From positions 62,001 through 126,000 of the forward strand of contig NZ_JYKA01000009.1 in assembly GCF_001676875.1 (NCBI RefSeq): DNA of 64,000 bases. The letters are read 5' to 3'. Made by a program: the position numbers and the translations under genes. The stretch is from Chromobacterium subtsugae. Lineage in GTDB: Bacteria > Pseudomonadota > Gammaproteobacteria > Burkholderiales > Chromobacteriaceae. The notes beneath the pieces are model-generated. The model was given only the letters and a program-made list of their open reading frames with translations. It did not search any database and was not told the DNA's origin. The first letter of the stretch is position 1. Each line of letters begins with the position of its first letter. This document shows positions 24,377-32,470 of the stretch, one piece after another.

Positions 24377-24858
24377 GGCATGCTCCTGGAGGATTGAGGA
24401 TGAGACATGACAGCGCGAATCCGTCGAAAACAGCCGGCCATCGCTTGCGGGAAGGTCGGAAATCCATCCCGGATACCTAACAGGGAAGATGGCGGGTTTG
24501 ACAGGCGGAGCCTATTGCAGCCAGCTAAATCACACCAGCATGTCCGCCACTGTGAGCGCATGCGTTCATCGATTCAAGCTAGTACGAACACCTACCCGCA
24601 AAGCGGATTCGGCAAACACACGGCGCTCCGGGCCTGACTGTTGGGCCAGCGCCCATGCATCGCCATCGCGCCCCACCAGGCAGCCGCATAAGCTATTGAT
24701 TTTGCCAAGTTCCCGCTGACTGCCAATTGGGACAGGCCGAATCTGCAGCCCAGCAACTACGATCATCAGAAGCATGGCAAAGTCCGGCCGGCACGCACAC
24801 CGTTCGCATCAGCGCTTCAGGAAACACCCCGTCTTCACCTTTATCACAAGGAGCAAGC
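24377..24858. other. 482-base divergent intergenic region
   Basis: No supported gene. It must carry the promoters of the beta-rich protein and the secreted protein. No strong inverted repeat was recognised. Confidence 0.5.
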
Positions 24859-25845
24859 ATGGCAATCCTGACCAAGGCATGGATCAGGCAATTTCTGCGC
24901 GGCGTCGCCCTGCTGGCGGCGCTAGGCGCGTCGGCGTCGCAGACCGAAGCCGCCGGCCTCACCGCCGCCAGCGCCCACCGCCCGGCCAGCGTCCCGGCCA
25001 ACTACGTGGTGACGCCCTTCGGCTATTTCCACCCTTCCTGCGTGCAAGAGATCAAACCCGGCGAAAAACTGCTGGCCGACGGCCGCGTCCAGGCTGAAAA
25101 CGGCGGCGTCCGCCCCGGCGCCAGCTGCCGCCATCCGCGCTACAACGCGCGCGGCGAAGCGGTGACGGCAGACAGCGCGCCCCGCCCGGGCGCCGCCTCC
25201 ACGCAGGACGCGGTAAACGGCTGGGTGGAAGACACCGACCTGGTCACCTCGTCCGCCTACAGCGGCATCAACGCCAGCTGGGCGGTGCCCGCCGCGCCGG
25301 CCAGCAATGACGGCCAGGTGGTGTACTTCTTCCCCGGCCTGCAAGACAGCAACAATGTGCAAAGCATCCTGCAGCCGGTGCTGGGCTGGAATGCCTTTGG
25401 CGACAGCGCTTGGACCATCGCCAGCTGGAACTGCTGCCGGGACGGCGCGGTGAACTACAGCACGCCGCAAACGGTGAACAGCGGCGACCAGATCGTCGGC
25501 ACCGTGCAAAACAACTGCGCCGCCGGCGCCGCCACCTGCAGCACCTGGAACATCAACACCAAAGACGTCACGCTGAACGTGTCCAGCGCGCTTAACCGCA
25601 CCAGCAACTACGGCCAAACCTTCAACTGGGCCTTTGGCGGCGTGCTGGAGGTATACGGGGTGGCCAGCTGCGGCGACTACCCGCAGGACGGCGCCATCAG
25701 TTTCAGCAACATCCAGCTGTTCGACGTCAACAAAAAGCAGATCACCCAGCCGGCCAGCCTGGCCTGGAGCCCCAACGTCATGCAGCAAAGCAGCTGCAAC
25801 CTCAACTCCAGCGCCACCCCGTCCGTCAGCACGCTGAGCTACTGA
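24859..25845 (+). CDS. Secreted protein of unknown function
   Basis: 328 residues. The N-terminus MAILTKAWIRQFLRGVALL begins a Sec-type signal peptide with likely cleavage after QTEA. The mature protein is rich in Asn, Ser, Thr, Gly, Trp and Cys. It has about seven Cys in the mature part (HPSCVQ, ASCRHP, WNCCRDG, NNCAAGAATCS, ASCGDY, SSCNL) suggesting disulphides outside the cytoplasm. The central pattern VVYFFPGLQD, ILQPVLGWN and WTIASWNCC looks like a concanavalin-like beta sandwich, as in some glutamic-peptidase-like secreted proteins, but no catalytic residues can be assigned. The start has AAGGAG 7 bases upstream. It is monocistronic, followed by a terminator. Confidence 0.82.
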   Translation: MAILTKAWIRQFLRGVALLAALGASASQTEAAGLTAASAHRPASVPANYVVTPFGYFHPSCVQEIKPGEKLLADGRVQAENGGVRPGASCRHPRYNARGEAVTADSAPRPGAASTQDAVNGWVEDTDLVTSSAYSGINASWAVPAAPASNDGQVVYFFPGLQDSNNVQSILQPVLGWNAFGDSAWTIASWNCCRDGAVNYSTPQTVNSGDQIVGTVQNNCAAGAATCSTWNINTKDVTLNVSSALNRTSNYGQTFNWAFGGVLEVYGVASCGDYPQDGAISFSNIQLFDVNKKQITQPASLAWSPNVMQQSSCNLNSSATPSVSTLSY

Positions 25846-25860
25846 CGCGCCGCTTTTGAT

Positions 25861-25903
25861 CGCCATGGTGTTGCAGCCCCCCTGTTGCCATGGCGGTTTT
25901 TTT
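25861..25903 (+). terminator. Terminator after the secreted protein gene
   Basis: An 8-bp stem CGCCATGG / CCATGGCG with a 19-base loop is followed by G and nine T. Confidence 0.82.
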
Positions 25904-25949
25904 TCATTCCCCGCTTGCTCAGCCTGCTTCCCCACCTGCCCTTGATAGC

Positions 25950-26348
25950 CTAAGGACTGGCCGGCCACTGCATCTGCGCAGGAAAGCCCGGCTGCTGCGG
26001 CACATCCCGCAAGGCTTGCGCATACAGCGCCCACCCCCTCGCCTGCTCCTCCGACAACGACGGCGCAATGCCAAAGCAGGTCTGGCCAGCATGACGCTCC
26101 AATACCGCCAACGCGTCCTTCAGCAGCAGATCGCGCTGCCGACGCGCTTGCTCCGCTGCCTCATCTAGCGTCATGGCAGAACGGGGCTGAGCCAGCGGCA
26201 AGCCATCATCCCCTGTGCTTATCACGGCGCCTTCAGCTTGAGCCGACAACAGCGTCTGGTAAGTTTCATCATCGATTTCAACCGCATCCTCCGGCATGAT
26301 GGTGCTGCCGGCATCGAAAAAACCGCAAAGAGATGGAGAAAAATACAT
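25950..26348 (-). CDS. Tail fibre assembly chaperone (Tfa-like)
   Basis: 132 residues. It begins MYFSPSLCGFFDAGS, typical of Tfa proteins that open with a short structural segment copied from fibre ends. An acidic helical middle (LDEAAEQARRQRDLLL) and a Trp/Pro-rich C-terminus ending MQWPASP follow. It should fold or trimerise the receptor-binding fibre encoded just upstream, 12 bases away, and is the last gene of the tail operon. The start has AAAGGGG upstream. Confidence 0.82.
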   Translation of the reverse strand: MYFSPSLCGFFDAGSTIMPEDAVEIDDETYQTLLSAQAEGAVISTGDDGLPLAQPRSAMTLDEAAEQARRQRDLLLKDALAVLERHAGQTCFGIAPSLSEEQARGWALYAQALRDVPQQPGFPAQMQWPASP

Positions 26349-26360
26349 GACAGGCCCCTT

Positions 26361-27572
26361 TCAAAGTTTGCCGATGGCGCGGACGTAGACGACACCGGCA
26401 TCCGGCGGTCCGCCATAAATGCCGCGAACCCTCAACTGCCCGCCAGTTTGCGATGGCTGCGCGCTCAATACCGCCGTCACTTCGCCTTCCGCATCCAGCG
26501 CGGTAACCCATACTCCATGCACCTCGGCCATGGCGGTCGGAAAGGTAAACGGCATCTGTTCGTCCCTCCTGGAGAAACCCACGCTGAACCACTGTTCCAC
26601 CAAGCCGCCAGGACGCTTTTGATAGCCACGCGGGCCGATTGCGCCGTCAAACGCGACGGCATCCAGTTTGCCCGCCAGCTTCCGGTTCGCGGTATTGGCG
26701 TAATCGCTATCTCCACCCAAGGCGGCCGCCAATTTTTTCAATGTATTCAAGGACTCAGGCACGCCATCCGCCAGCAGGCTGACAGCCGTTTGCAGATCGT
26801 TCTTGCTGGCTGCGTCGCCGATCCCGTAACCAGCCAGAGTTGCCGCCTTCGCGGCGAAGCGTTCGTGCAGCCAGCCATATTGCCGGGCATAAATCGCACC
26901 GCCACTGCTGATCGCGCATTGTTCATCACCGTCTATCTTCAGCATCAGCCGGCTAGAGCCACGTCCCGGTTCAACACTCTTCGCCGCGAACAAGCCCGTA
27001 TCGCCATCCACCCCAAACGCGAACCCGACGGAAGCGACATCTTCGCCGCTATCTGAAGGATCCCCCTTCTCCGCGCGGAAAGCCGCCCCCCAAACCCGGC
27101 CTGCCGCATCTTTGAACGCAGCGTCGGCTATGCCGTAACCCGCCAAAGAGCTGGGCTTGCCAGAAACGATCTTGCTCCAATCCAACGCGGGCAAATCCGC
27201 CGCCGCCATCTGCCGCCCACCAGTGACGCGGCCCTTGGCATCCACCGTCACCATGCCATAGCTGCCGGCGGCCACGCCGCTATCTGCCAGAGTCAACGCG
27301 CCGCTGGCGCTGCGGCTGCCATCGAAGCTGACGCTCCAACTCCCGTCGCCAGTCATCCCCAAGACACGCGGCGCGGTCAGGCGGGCTGCGCACGCCACCG
27401 CCAGGGTGCCGGACAGCAGATCATCCACCTGGCTTTTCAAATAGCCCGTGCGGTTGGCTAACTGCTTGCCTTGCAGATTGTCGATGCCGTCCGGGCCGCC
27501 CAGCACCGGATCGGAAGTTTCCAGCTGATAGATGCCGCTCTCCCAGACCGGCTTTTCCTGCAGATTGGCCAT
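26361..27572 (-). CDS. Tail fibre (receptor-binding) protein
   Basis: 403 residues. The N-terminus (VWESGIYQLETSDPVLGG) is the baseplate-anchoring part found in P2-type and tailocin fibres. The shaft has two copies of an LAGYGIxDA repeat (near residues 146 and 254). The C-terminus (GGLVEQWFSVGF onward, IYGGPPDAG near the end) looks like a globular fibre tip that would determine target-cell specificity. The ATG overlaps the gpI stop by one base (TAATG). A longer frame to 27665 mirrors the gpI gene and was rejected. Confidence 0.9.
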   Translation of the reverse strand: MANLQEKPVWESGIYQLETSDPVLGGPDGIDNLQGKQLANRTGYLKSQVDDLLSGTLAVACAARLTAPRVLGMTGDGSWSVSFDGSRSASGALTLADSGVAAGSYGMVTVDAKGRVTGGRQMAAADLPALDWSKIVSGKPSSLAGYGIADAAFKDAAGRVWGAAFRAEKGDPSDSGEDVASVGFAFGVDGDTGLFAAKSVEPGRGSSRLMLKIDGDEQCAISSGGAIYARQYGWLHERFAAKAATLAGYGIGDAASKNDLQTAVSLLADGVPESLNTLKKLAAALGGDSDYANTANRKLAGKLDAVAFDGAIGPRGYQKRPGGLVEQWFSVGFSRRDEQMPFTFPTAMAEVHGVWVTALDAEGEVTAVLSAQPSQTGGQLRVRGIYGGPPDAGVVYVRAIGKL

Positions 27573-28165
27573 TACGCGCTCCCTCGGTTGAATTGGCGGT
27601 TGCGAGACACCGACCCATTGCGTCGGCAAGCCACCGCTTGGTATTCCAGGCTGGCCAACTCGCAACGAGCCGGAGCATACGCATCCAGCAGCTTGCGCAG
27701 TTGCGTCGCCTGATCGTTGGCGATCGGTTGCCGCAACAGGACGCGGTACTGCGCCCAGGCCGTCGGATCGCCATGCACATAGACTCCGTCGCGGCGGCTG
27801 CCGCCATCACGCGCCCGAATGGACAAGCCCTCGATCAGGCTCGCCTCGCCCAGTCCCAGCCGACGGATCAACTCCCGCAACGCCCATGGCGTCCCCTTGC
27901 GGCAATGCAGCTCAATGGCGCCTTTGATCAACCGGCGGCGCGCATCATCCGACTCGGCCAACTCCCAGCCATCGCCGATCAGACTGAACTGGTCGGCCAG
28001 CCAAGGCAAGGCCTGGGCCGCGACGATATCCACCAGGCACAACAGCATTGGTCGGGTATCCAACTGCCAGATGGCGGCCAGCAACGCATCGAATGCCGCC
28101 AATCGACGGTCATGAGCCAACGAATCCGGCAACAGGCCGCTGGGAGACAGAGTCCAGTCAGTCAT
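27572..28165 (-). CDS. Baseplate/tail protein I (P2 gpI-like)
   Basis: 197 residues. WTLSPSGLLPDSLAHDRRLAAF, shortened here to its first half by eye, corresponds to the gpI start. LPWLADQFSLIGDGWE and KGTPWALRELIRRLG are gpI landmarks. It forms part of the baseplate wedge and anchors the fibre. It starts inside the end of gpJ (8-base overlap) and ends at the fibre start codon. Confidence 0.88.
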   Translation of the reverse strand: MTDWTLSPSGLLPDSLAHDRRLAAFDALLAAIWQLDTRPMLLCLVDIVAAQALPWLADQFSLIGDGWELAESDDARRRLIKGAIELHCRKGTPWALRELIRRLGLGEASLIEGLSIRARDGGSRRDGVYVHGDPTAWAQYRVLLRQPIANDQATQLRKLLDAYAPARCELASLEYQAVACRRNGSVSRNRQFNRGSA

Positions 28166-29279
28166 CCGCCCTCCCTTCGATCCGAATATCCAAATCATCA
28201 CAACGCGCCCACTCATACGGCGCCAATGCTCGCAGCGCTGACGGCGTCCGCAGATCGACACGATAGACTCCCGGCACAGTCGCCAGCGCGGCGGAGATCT
28301 GGCTGGGCACGATATCGCGGCCCAACCCGGCGGCCAGCCTTTCCACCAATAATCGGCCCTCAGACTGGAGCGCGGCATTCACCGTCTTCGCGTCGGCAAA
28401 TGCCAGCAATGTGACGCGCGCGACGATCCGGTACGGCACTTCGCGCGGCGGCAAAACCTCCACCTGGTCTGTCAGCGGCCGAGCTTTATCATGGCTGCAA
28501 CGCGCCAGCACGGCCGCCAGCACCTCAGCGGAGGGCAAGCCGCGCTTGCACAGCGGATACACCCGCACCACGCCGGGCGGAACATCCCGCCCGCCACCCG
28601 ACACCGCGACATCGATGATGTCCTGGCTGGCCTGCAACGCATGAAAGCGATAAGCGCCAACCGGTCCCGCTACTGAAAATCGCTCCGGCGCCAGGCGAAT
28701 GCGTTGCCGGTAGCGCTCGTCGTCCTCCTCGTCCGCGCCGCCGGAGCTGACTGTCGAATTGACAGCGGACGCAATCCCAGGCGAAAAGTCCTGCAAGGCA
28801 TTGATCTGTCCGGGCAACCAGCCATTGCCCTCCACGCCGGAGACGGTTGCGATAGCATCGACTTCGATCGCGTCGACTCCTGCCTGCATCTTGGCGTCGC
28901 CCCCGGTGAAGAAAGCGATGCGGCCATCGCCGCTTGCCACCCGGGTGCCCGCCGGTATCAACATGTCTTCGGGCTGCGATGCGCCTCGAGAAAATCGCAA
29001 GGTGGTACGCGCAGGGCGCGCAGCCAGCCGGGCCGTGGCCACCAACTGGCCAAGATGGTCCAGAATGGCGCCACGTGAAAAAGCCAGTAAGTTGAGCCGG
29101 GCGCTATCGTTGATCTCCGCCGACTTTTGCGCCGCCACGCTGGCGATCAGATCGATCATGATGCGGTCGATATGTCCGGGATACAGCGTCTTGCCGCTCA
29201 TCGCCTCGTAACGGGCGAGCAATTGGGCGGTAATCGTCTGCGGATCGTCATCGACAAAACGGGGAAGATTGTCTGTCAT
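28158..29279 (-). CDS. Baseplate wedge protein J (P2 gpJ-like)
   Basis: 373 residues. The N-terminus DNLPRFVDDDPQTITAQL and the middle GTRVASGDGRIAFFT, SSGGADEEDDERYRQRI and VSGGGRDVPPGVVRVY are baseplate-J signatures. It builds the ring wedge with W and I. ATG 29279 overlaps the gpW stop by four bases; the frame extends three codons further without support. Confidence 0.92.
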   Translation of the reverse strand: MTDNLPRFVDDDPQTITAQLLARYEAMSGKTLYPGHIDRIMIDLIASVAAQKSAEINDSARLNLLAFSRGAILDHLGQLVATARLAARPARTTLRFSRGASQPEDMLIPAGTRVASGDGRIAFFTGGDAKMQAGVDAIEVDAIATVSGVEGNGWLPGQINALQDFSPGIASAVNSTVSSGGADEEDDERYRQRIRLAPERFSVAGPVGAYRFHALQASQDIIDVAVSGGGRDVPPGVVRVYPLCKRGLPSAEVLAAVLARCSHDKARPLTDQVEVLPPREVPYRIVARVTLLAFADAKTVNAALQSEGRLLVERLAAGLGRDIVPSQISAALATVPGVYRVDLRTPSALRALAPYEWARCDDLDIRIEGRADD

Positions 29280-29644
29280 CGGGTCCACTCCACTTGGGTT
29301 TGCTCCAGGTTGCCGCCGCCCTTGACGCGCCAGCCTATGCGTAGCCGGGCCTCTCCAGGCAACAGTTCCACCTCGATGTCCACCACCTCGGCTCGAGGTT
29401 CTCCTTCGACCGGATGGAGAATGGCAGCCCGGGCCTCGCGCACCAGATATGGACTGATGCGGTTTTGCGGCCAGTCCAGATACCGATGCAGCAAGCTGCC
29501 AAATTCAGGACGGTGCGGCACTGCGCCTTTGCGCGTTTTGAGAATCACGCGAATGGTTTGGTGGATATCGGCCAAGCCGCTTGCCACGCCGTCAGCGGCG
29601 AGAGCGGGTTGCCAGTACAGGGTATCGGGGATGAGTTCGGTCAT
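29276..29644 (-). CDS. Baseplate protein W (gp25/GpW-like)
   Basis: 122 residues. IHQTIRVILKTRKGAVPHRP is the conserved gp25-type core, followed by an FGSLLHRYLDWP segment. It is a small wedge protein that nucleates sheath polymerisation. It lies 48 bases after gpV and overlaps gpJ as ATGA. Confidence 0.92.
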   Translation of the reverse strand: MTELIPDTLYWQPALAADGVASGLADIHQTIRVILKTRKGAVPHRPEFGSLLHRYLDWPQNRISPYLVREARAAILHPVEGEPRAEVVDIEVELLPGEARLRIGWRVKGGGNLEQTQVEWTR

Positions 29645-29692
29645 AGCGCGAATGCTATGACCGACAGGAAAATGCGATCAGCGGGAAAGGCT

Positions 29693-30310
29693 TCAGTCCG
29701 CTCCGCGAGACGGGCTGGTTGGCGGGCTGGTTGGCGCGCCATCGCCCTGCTCCATATGGGCATGAGAACGCAGACTGACCCCGCCGGACACGATATCGCC
29801 GCTGGCTTCGATGCCGCCCAGAATCTGCGCCGCAGTGCCGCCGCCAGAACCCAGCAAGCCGCCCTGATAGGTCAACCGGCCTTGCACCGTGACATTGCCA
29901 GTCATCAGGGTTTCCGCCGCGGCTATCGTCACAAGTCCGCCGGCGACAAGCCGCACCGGACCGCTGGCGACAATCGCAAGCGTGCCGCTGGCGCGGTCGT
30001 ACTCCAGGCTCCCGCCGTCCCGGAAGCTCAAATGCAACTTGTCCGGGCTGGCAATAGGGGGCCGATCGACATCGGAATAAATGGCCCCGACAATGCAGCC
30101 ATCATCAAAAGTCTCGTCCATCAGGCATGCCACCTGCTCGCCGACATCCAGCGTCAGGCACTCTTTGTCGCGCAGCGTCTTGCGCATGGTCAGCGGCAGC
30201 CAGCCGCTTACCAATCCGTCCAGGTCGGGGAAACTCACCCGGGCAAACCCGGGCCTGGCGGCAAATACTATCCCGGTCTTATACGATGCCCCTCCCGTAG
30301 CAGCCGCCAT
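29693..30310 (-). CDS. Baseplate spike protein V (P2 gpV-like)
   Basis: 205 residues. The N-terminal OB-like part has GIVFAARPGFARVSFPD and a GEQVACLMDETFDDGCIVG segment. A repetitive beta-helix region (VTIAAAETLMTGNVTVQG) follows, then LRSHAHMEQGDG, the His-x-His iron-coordinating tip typical of membrane-piercing spikes. A short Pro/Ser tail ends the protein. Its start overlaps the gpD stop by one base. Confidence 0.92.
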   Translation of the reverse strand: MAAATGGASYKTGIVFAARPGFARVSFPDLDGLVSGWLPLTMRKTLRDKECLTLDVGEQVACLMDETFDDGCIVGAIYSDVDRPPIASPDKLHLSFRDGGSLEYDRASGTLAIVASGPVRLVAGGLVTIAAAETLMTGNVTVQGRLTYQGGLLGSGGGTAAQILGGIEASGDIVSGGVSLRSHAHMEQGDGAPTSPPTSPSRGAD

Positions 30311-31338
30311 TACTTGTCTCCTTTGCCGGTTTTGCGCGCAAGCCGTCTGGCCTCCACCTCCGTCCGATAGCCTCCGCCGCGGTCCATCTCATGCCGGCTG
30401 CTCACAATATGGTAGATGCCGGACAACGCCCCCATATCCAGCAAGCTGAAGTTCACTCCCGCCACCAGTTTGGGATTGCCATACAGCGTCAATGAGACCG
30501 AGGTCGCCTCCAAGCGCTGTCGCGTCATCGCGGCCTCCGCCTTGACGCGGGCCTGCTGCGCCGACTCTACCCGGCTATTGAGCTTGATGGCATCGCCGCT
30601 AGCCGTTCCATTACGCTGCCGCGCGCTGTGGCTGACACATTGTCGGGTACGCGGATCATGGTAGCTAACCGAAGCCTGTCTCACCACGCCCTTGATCTTG
30701 TCGCGGCAGCCGTAACGGCTGATATCTCCGCGTCGCAGTTCCAATACCGGCTTGCCTCGATGCAGATCTTCCAGTTTGCAGAACACCAGCCGCCCCCCTT
30801 TTACAGAAAACGCATAACCGTATTCGCCGGCCAGCCGCCGCAGAAAAGCAAGATCGGTCTCATGGATTTGCGTGGCGCGGATAATGCGGATGGGTTCGAT
30901 TCTCCCTATCAATGCCAGTTTCTGCCTGCCAGCGATGCTTTGGGCGATAGCGGCCAGCGTGGTATCGTCATAACCGCGCCCTTGCGGCGTGCGTTGCGGG
31001 CGCGTCACCCCGGCGGCCAACGCGCGGATGACGACGATGTCCGGCGGACCGGACAGCTCTACTTCGTCAATCTCGAACTCGCCGCCATCCAATTGCTCGC
31101 CATCCTGATAGCCGAGTTGCAGACGCAGCCTATCGCCATGCGTGGGATACCAGCCCGAGCGAAAACGGCCATCGACATCTTCCAACGTGATATCCATCGA
31201 ATCCGACTGGCCTTCCTCATGGTCCGTGTAGGACAAGCGCAGGATGAAGGGCGTCAATTCCTCGCTCACCTGCCGGCCCGCCCACTGGATCTTGAACGCC
31301 GGCCGAGCCGGATCCCGCATACCCGTCAACGTTTCCAT
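30310..31338 (-). CDS. Baseplate hub protein D (P2 gpD/late-control-like)
   Basis: 342 residues. FILRLSYTDHEEGQSDSMDI and TLEDVDGRFRSGWYP at the N-terminus and IHETDLAFLRRLAGEYGYAF in the middle are hub signatures (gp27-like). It forms the central hub that carries the spike. ATG 31338 was chosen; the open frame extends to 31626 only over the gpX and gpU genes. It overlaps gpX by 13 bases. Confidence 0.92.
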   Translation of the reverse strand: METLTGMRDPARPAFKIQWAGRQVSEELTPFILRLSYTDHEEGQSDSMDITLEDVDGRFRSGWYPTHGDRLRLQLGYQDGEQLDGGEFEIDEVELSGPPDIVVIRALAAGVTRPQRTPQGRGYDDTTLAAIAQSIAGRQKLALIGRIEPIRIIRATQIHETDLAFLRRLAGEYGYAFSVKGGRLVFCKLEDLHRGKPVLELRRGDISRYGCRDKIKGVVRQASVSYHDPRTRQCVSHSARQRNGTASGDAIKLNSRVESAQQARVKAEAAMTRQRLEATSVSLTLYGNPKLVAGVNFSLLDMGALSGIYHIVSSRHEMDRGGGYRTEVEARRLARKTGKGDK

Positions 31339-31541
31339 GGCGGTAGCGCCTCCACTGGCTGCGCATCGTCCTCTTCGATCAACGGAATGGCCAGCCTTAA
31401 GCCCGCCGGCAACCTGGTCTGGATGGCCACCGCCGGATTGGCCTCCAAGAGGCGGACATAGCCATAAGGATCGCCGTAATAGCGCCAGGCGATCTGATCC
31501 CAGCGCTCGCCGTCGCTGGTGGTATGGATCAGTTGCTGCAT
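31326..31541 (-). CDS. Tail protein X (P2 gpX-like, LysM)
   Basis: 71 residues. HTTSDGERWDQIAWRYYGD and LLEANP are the LysM-type core of gpX, which binds at the hub. The start overlaps the gpU stop as TGATG. The complete protein is LysM plus an acidic tail ending LPPWKR. Confidence 0.92.
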   Translation of the reverse strand: MQQLIHTTSDGERWDQIAWRYYGDPYGYVRLLEANPAVAIQTRLPAGLRLAIPLIEEDDAQPVEALPPWKR

Positions 31542-32470
31542 CACGCTCCTCCCATTCTGGCGCTGCGCAGCTGGGAATGCGCGGCAAGTCCTGCCAAAGG
31601 CGCCGCCGTCTGGCCCCATGCCCCATCTAACCGACTCATCGAACCTTGCATGCGCGCCATGCGCCCAGCCACATTGGCCGGCGTCAAACCATCCAGTTCG
31701 GCTCGCATATTGCGAGCCTCCTCCGACGCAACGGTTGCCGCCTGGATCAAAGGCGCAGCCTCTCCCAGCCTCGAACGCACCGATCCCAGCGCCAACTGCA
31801 TCGCGCCGCTGGATTCCCCCAGCGTCTCCAGATCTCGGCGCGCGCGCGTCAGTTGCGCCACAGCGCCGACAGGATTGCTTGCCAAAGCCTGAGCCGCTGC
31901 CAATGCCGAATGCGCAGCCCCGGCGGCATCCGTCAATTGCCGGGCAGAACGGATAGCCGCGCCTATCGCCTGCTTGTCTGGAGACAAAGCCGCCGTCCCC
32001 CCACCAAACCTGACCCGCTGACCGACACCCGCCGGCACAGGTTGGCCGAGTTTGCATACCGCGGGGCCAGATGGCTTGGCAGGCCTGGGCAAAAGCGGCG
32101 CAGATTCCCGCAACTTCAAATCGGCATCGGCGGAAACCAGCCGGCCATCGGCGTCGGTATGCTCGGCGACTACCGACAACTCCGCGACGACGAATTCACC
32201 CTTGTATTGGCCATTGGCCAAAATGAAAGGCAAAACCTTATGCTCGGCCAACAAGGCGCGCAGCTTCAACACCTCATCCTCCGGATCGCAATAGCCATCA
32301 TGGAACCTCAGTTTCAAGCTCCACTCATCCAACCGGTCGCCGGTCCATTGCAAGCGGGGCTTGCCGCCGATGCGGGCATGTTCGGCGAAATCAGCGGCAA
32401 AACGGCCATCCAGTCCATTGAAATACGTAATCAGCTCAAATTGCATCTCCCCTAACAAGGCAAATTGCAT
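31541..32470 (-). CDS. Tail protein U (P2 gpU-like)
   Basis: 309 residues, about twice the length of P2 gpU. The N-terminal 150 residues match gpU (LGEMQFELITYFNGLDGRF, a QWTGDRLDEWSLKLRFH segment). The C-terminal half is Ala-rich and helical (GAAIRSARQLTDAAGAAHSA) and probably coiled coil, an extension found in Mu-type and some tailocin U proteins. It is a tail terminator or baseplate-associated protein. The ATG overlaps the tape-measure stop (TGATG) and follows GAGGAG. Confidence 0.88.
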   Translation of the reverse strand: MQFALLGEMQFELITYFNGLDGRFAADFAEHARIGGKPRLQWTGDRLDEWSLKLRFHDGYCDPEDEVLKLRALLAEHKVLPFILANGQYKGEFVVAELSVVAEHTDADGRLVSADADLKLRESAPLLPRPAKPSGPAVCKLGQPVPAGVGQRVRFGGGTAALSPDKQAIGAAIRSARQLTDAAGAAHSALAAAQALASNPVGAVAQLTRARRDLETLGESSGAMQLALGSVRSRLGEAAPLIQAATVASEEARNMRAELDGLTPANVAGRMARMQGSMSRLDGAWGQTAAPLAGLAAHSQLRSARMGGA

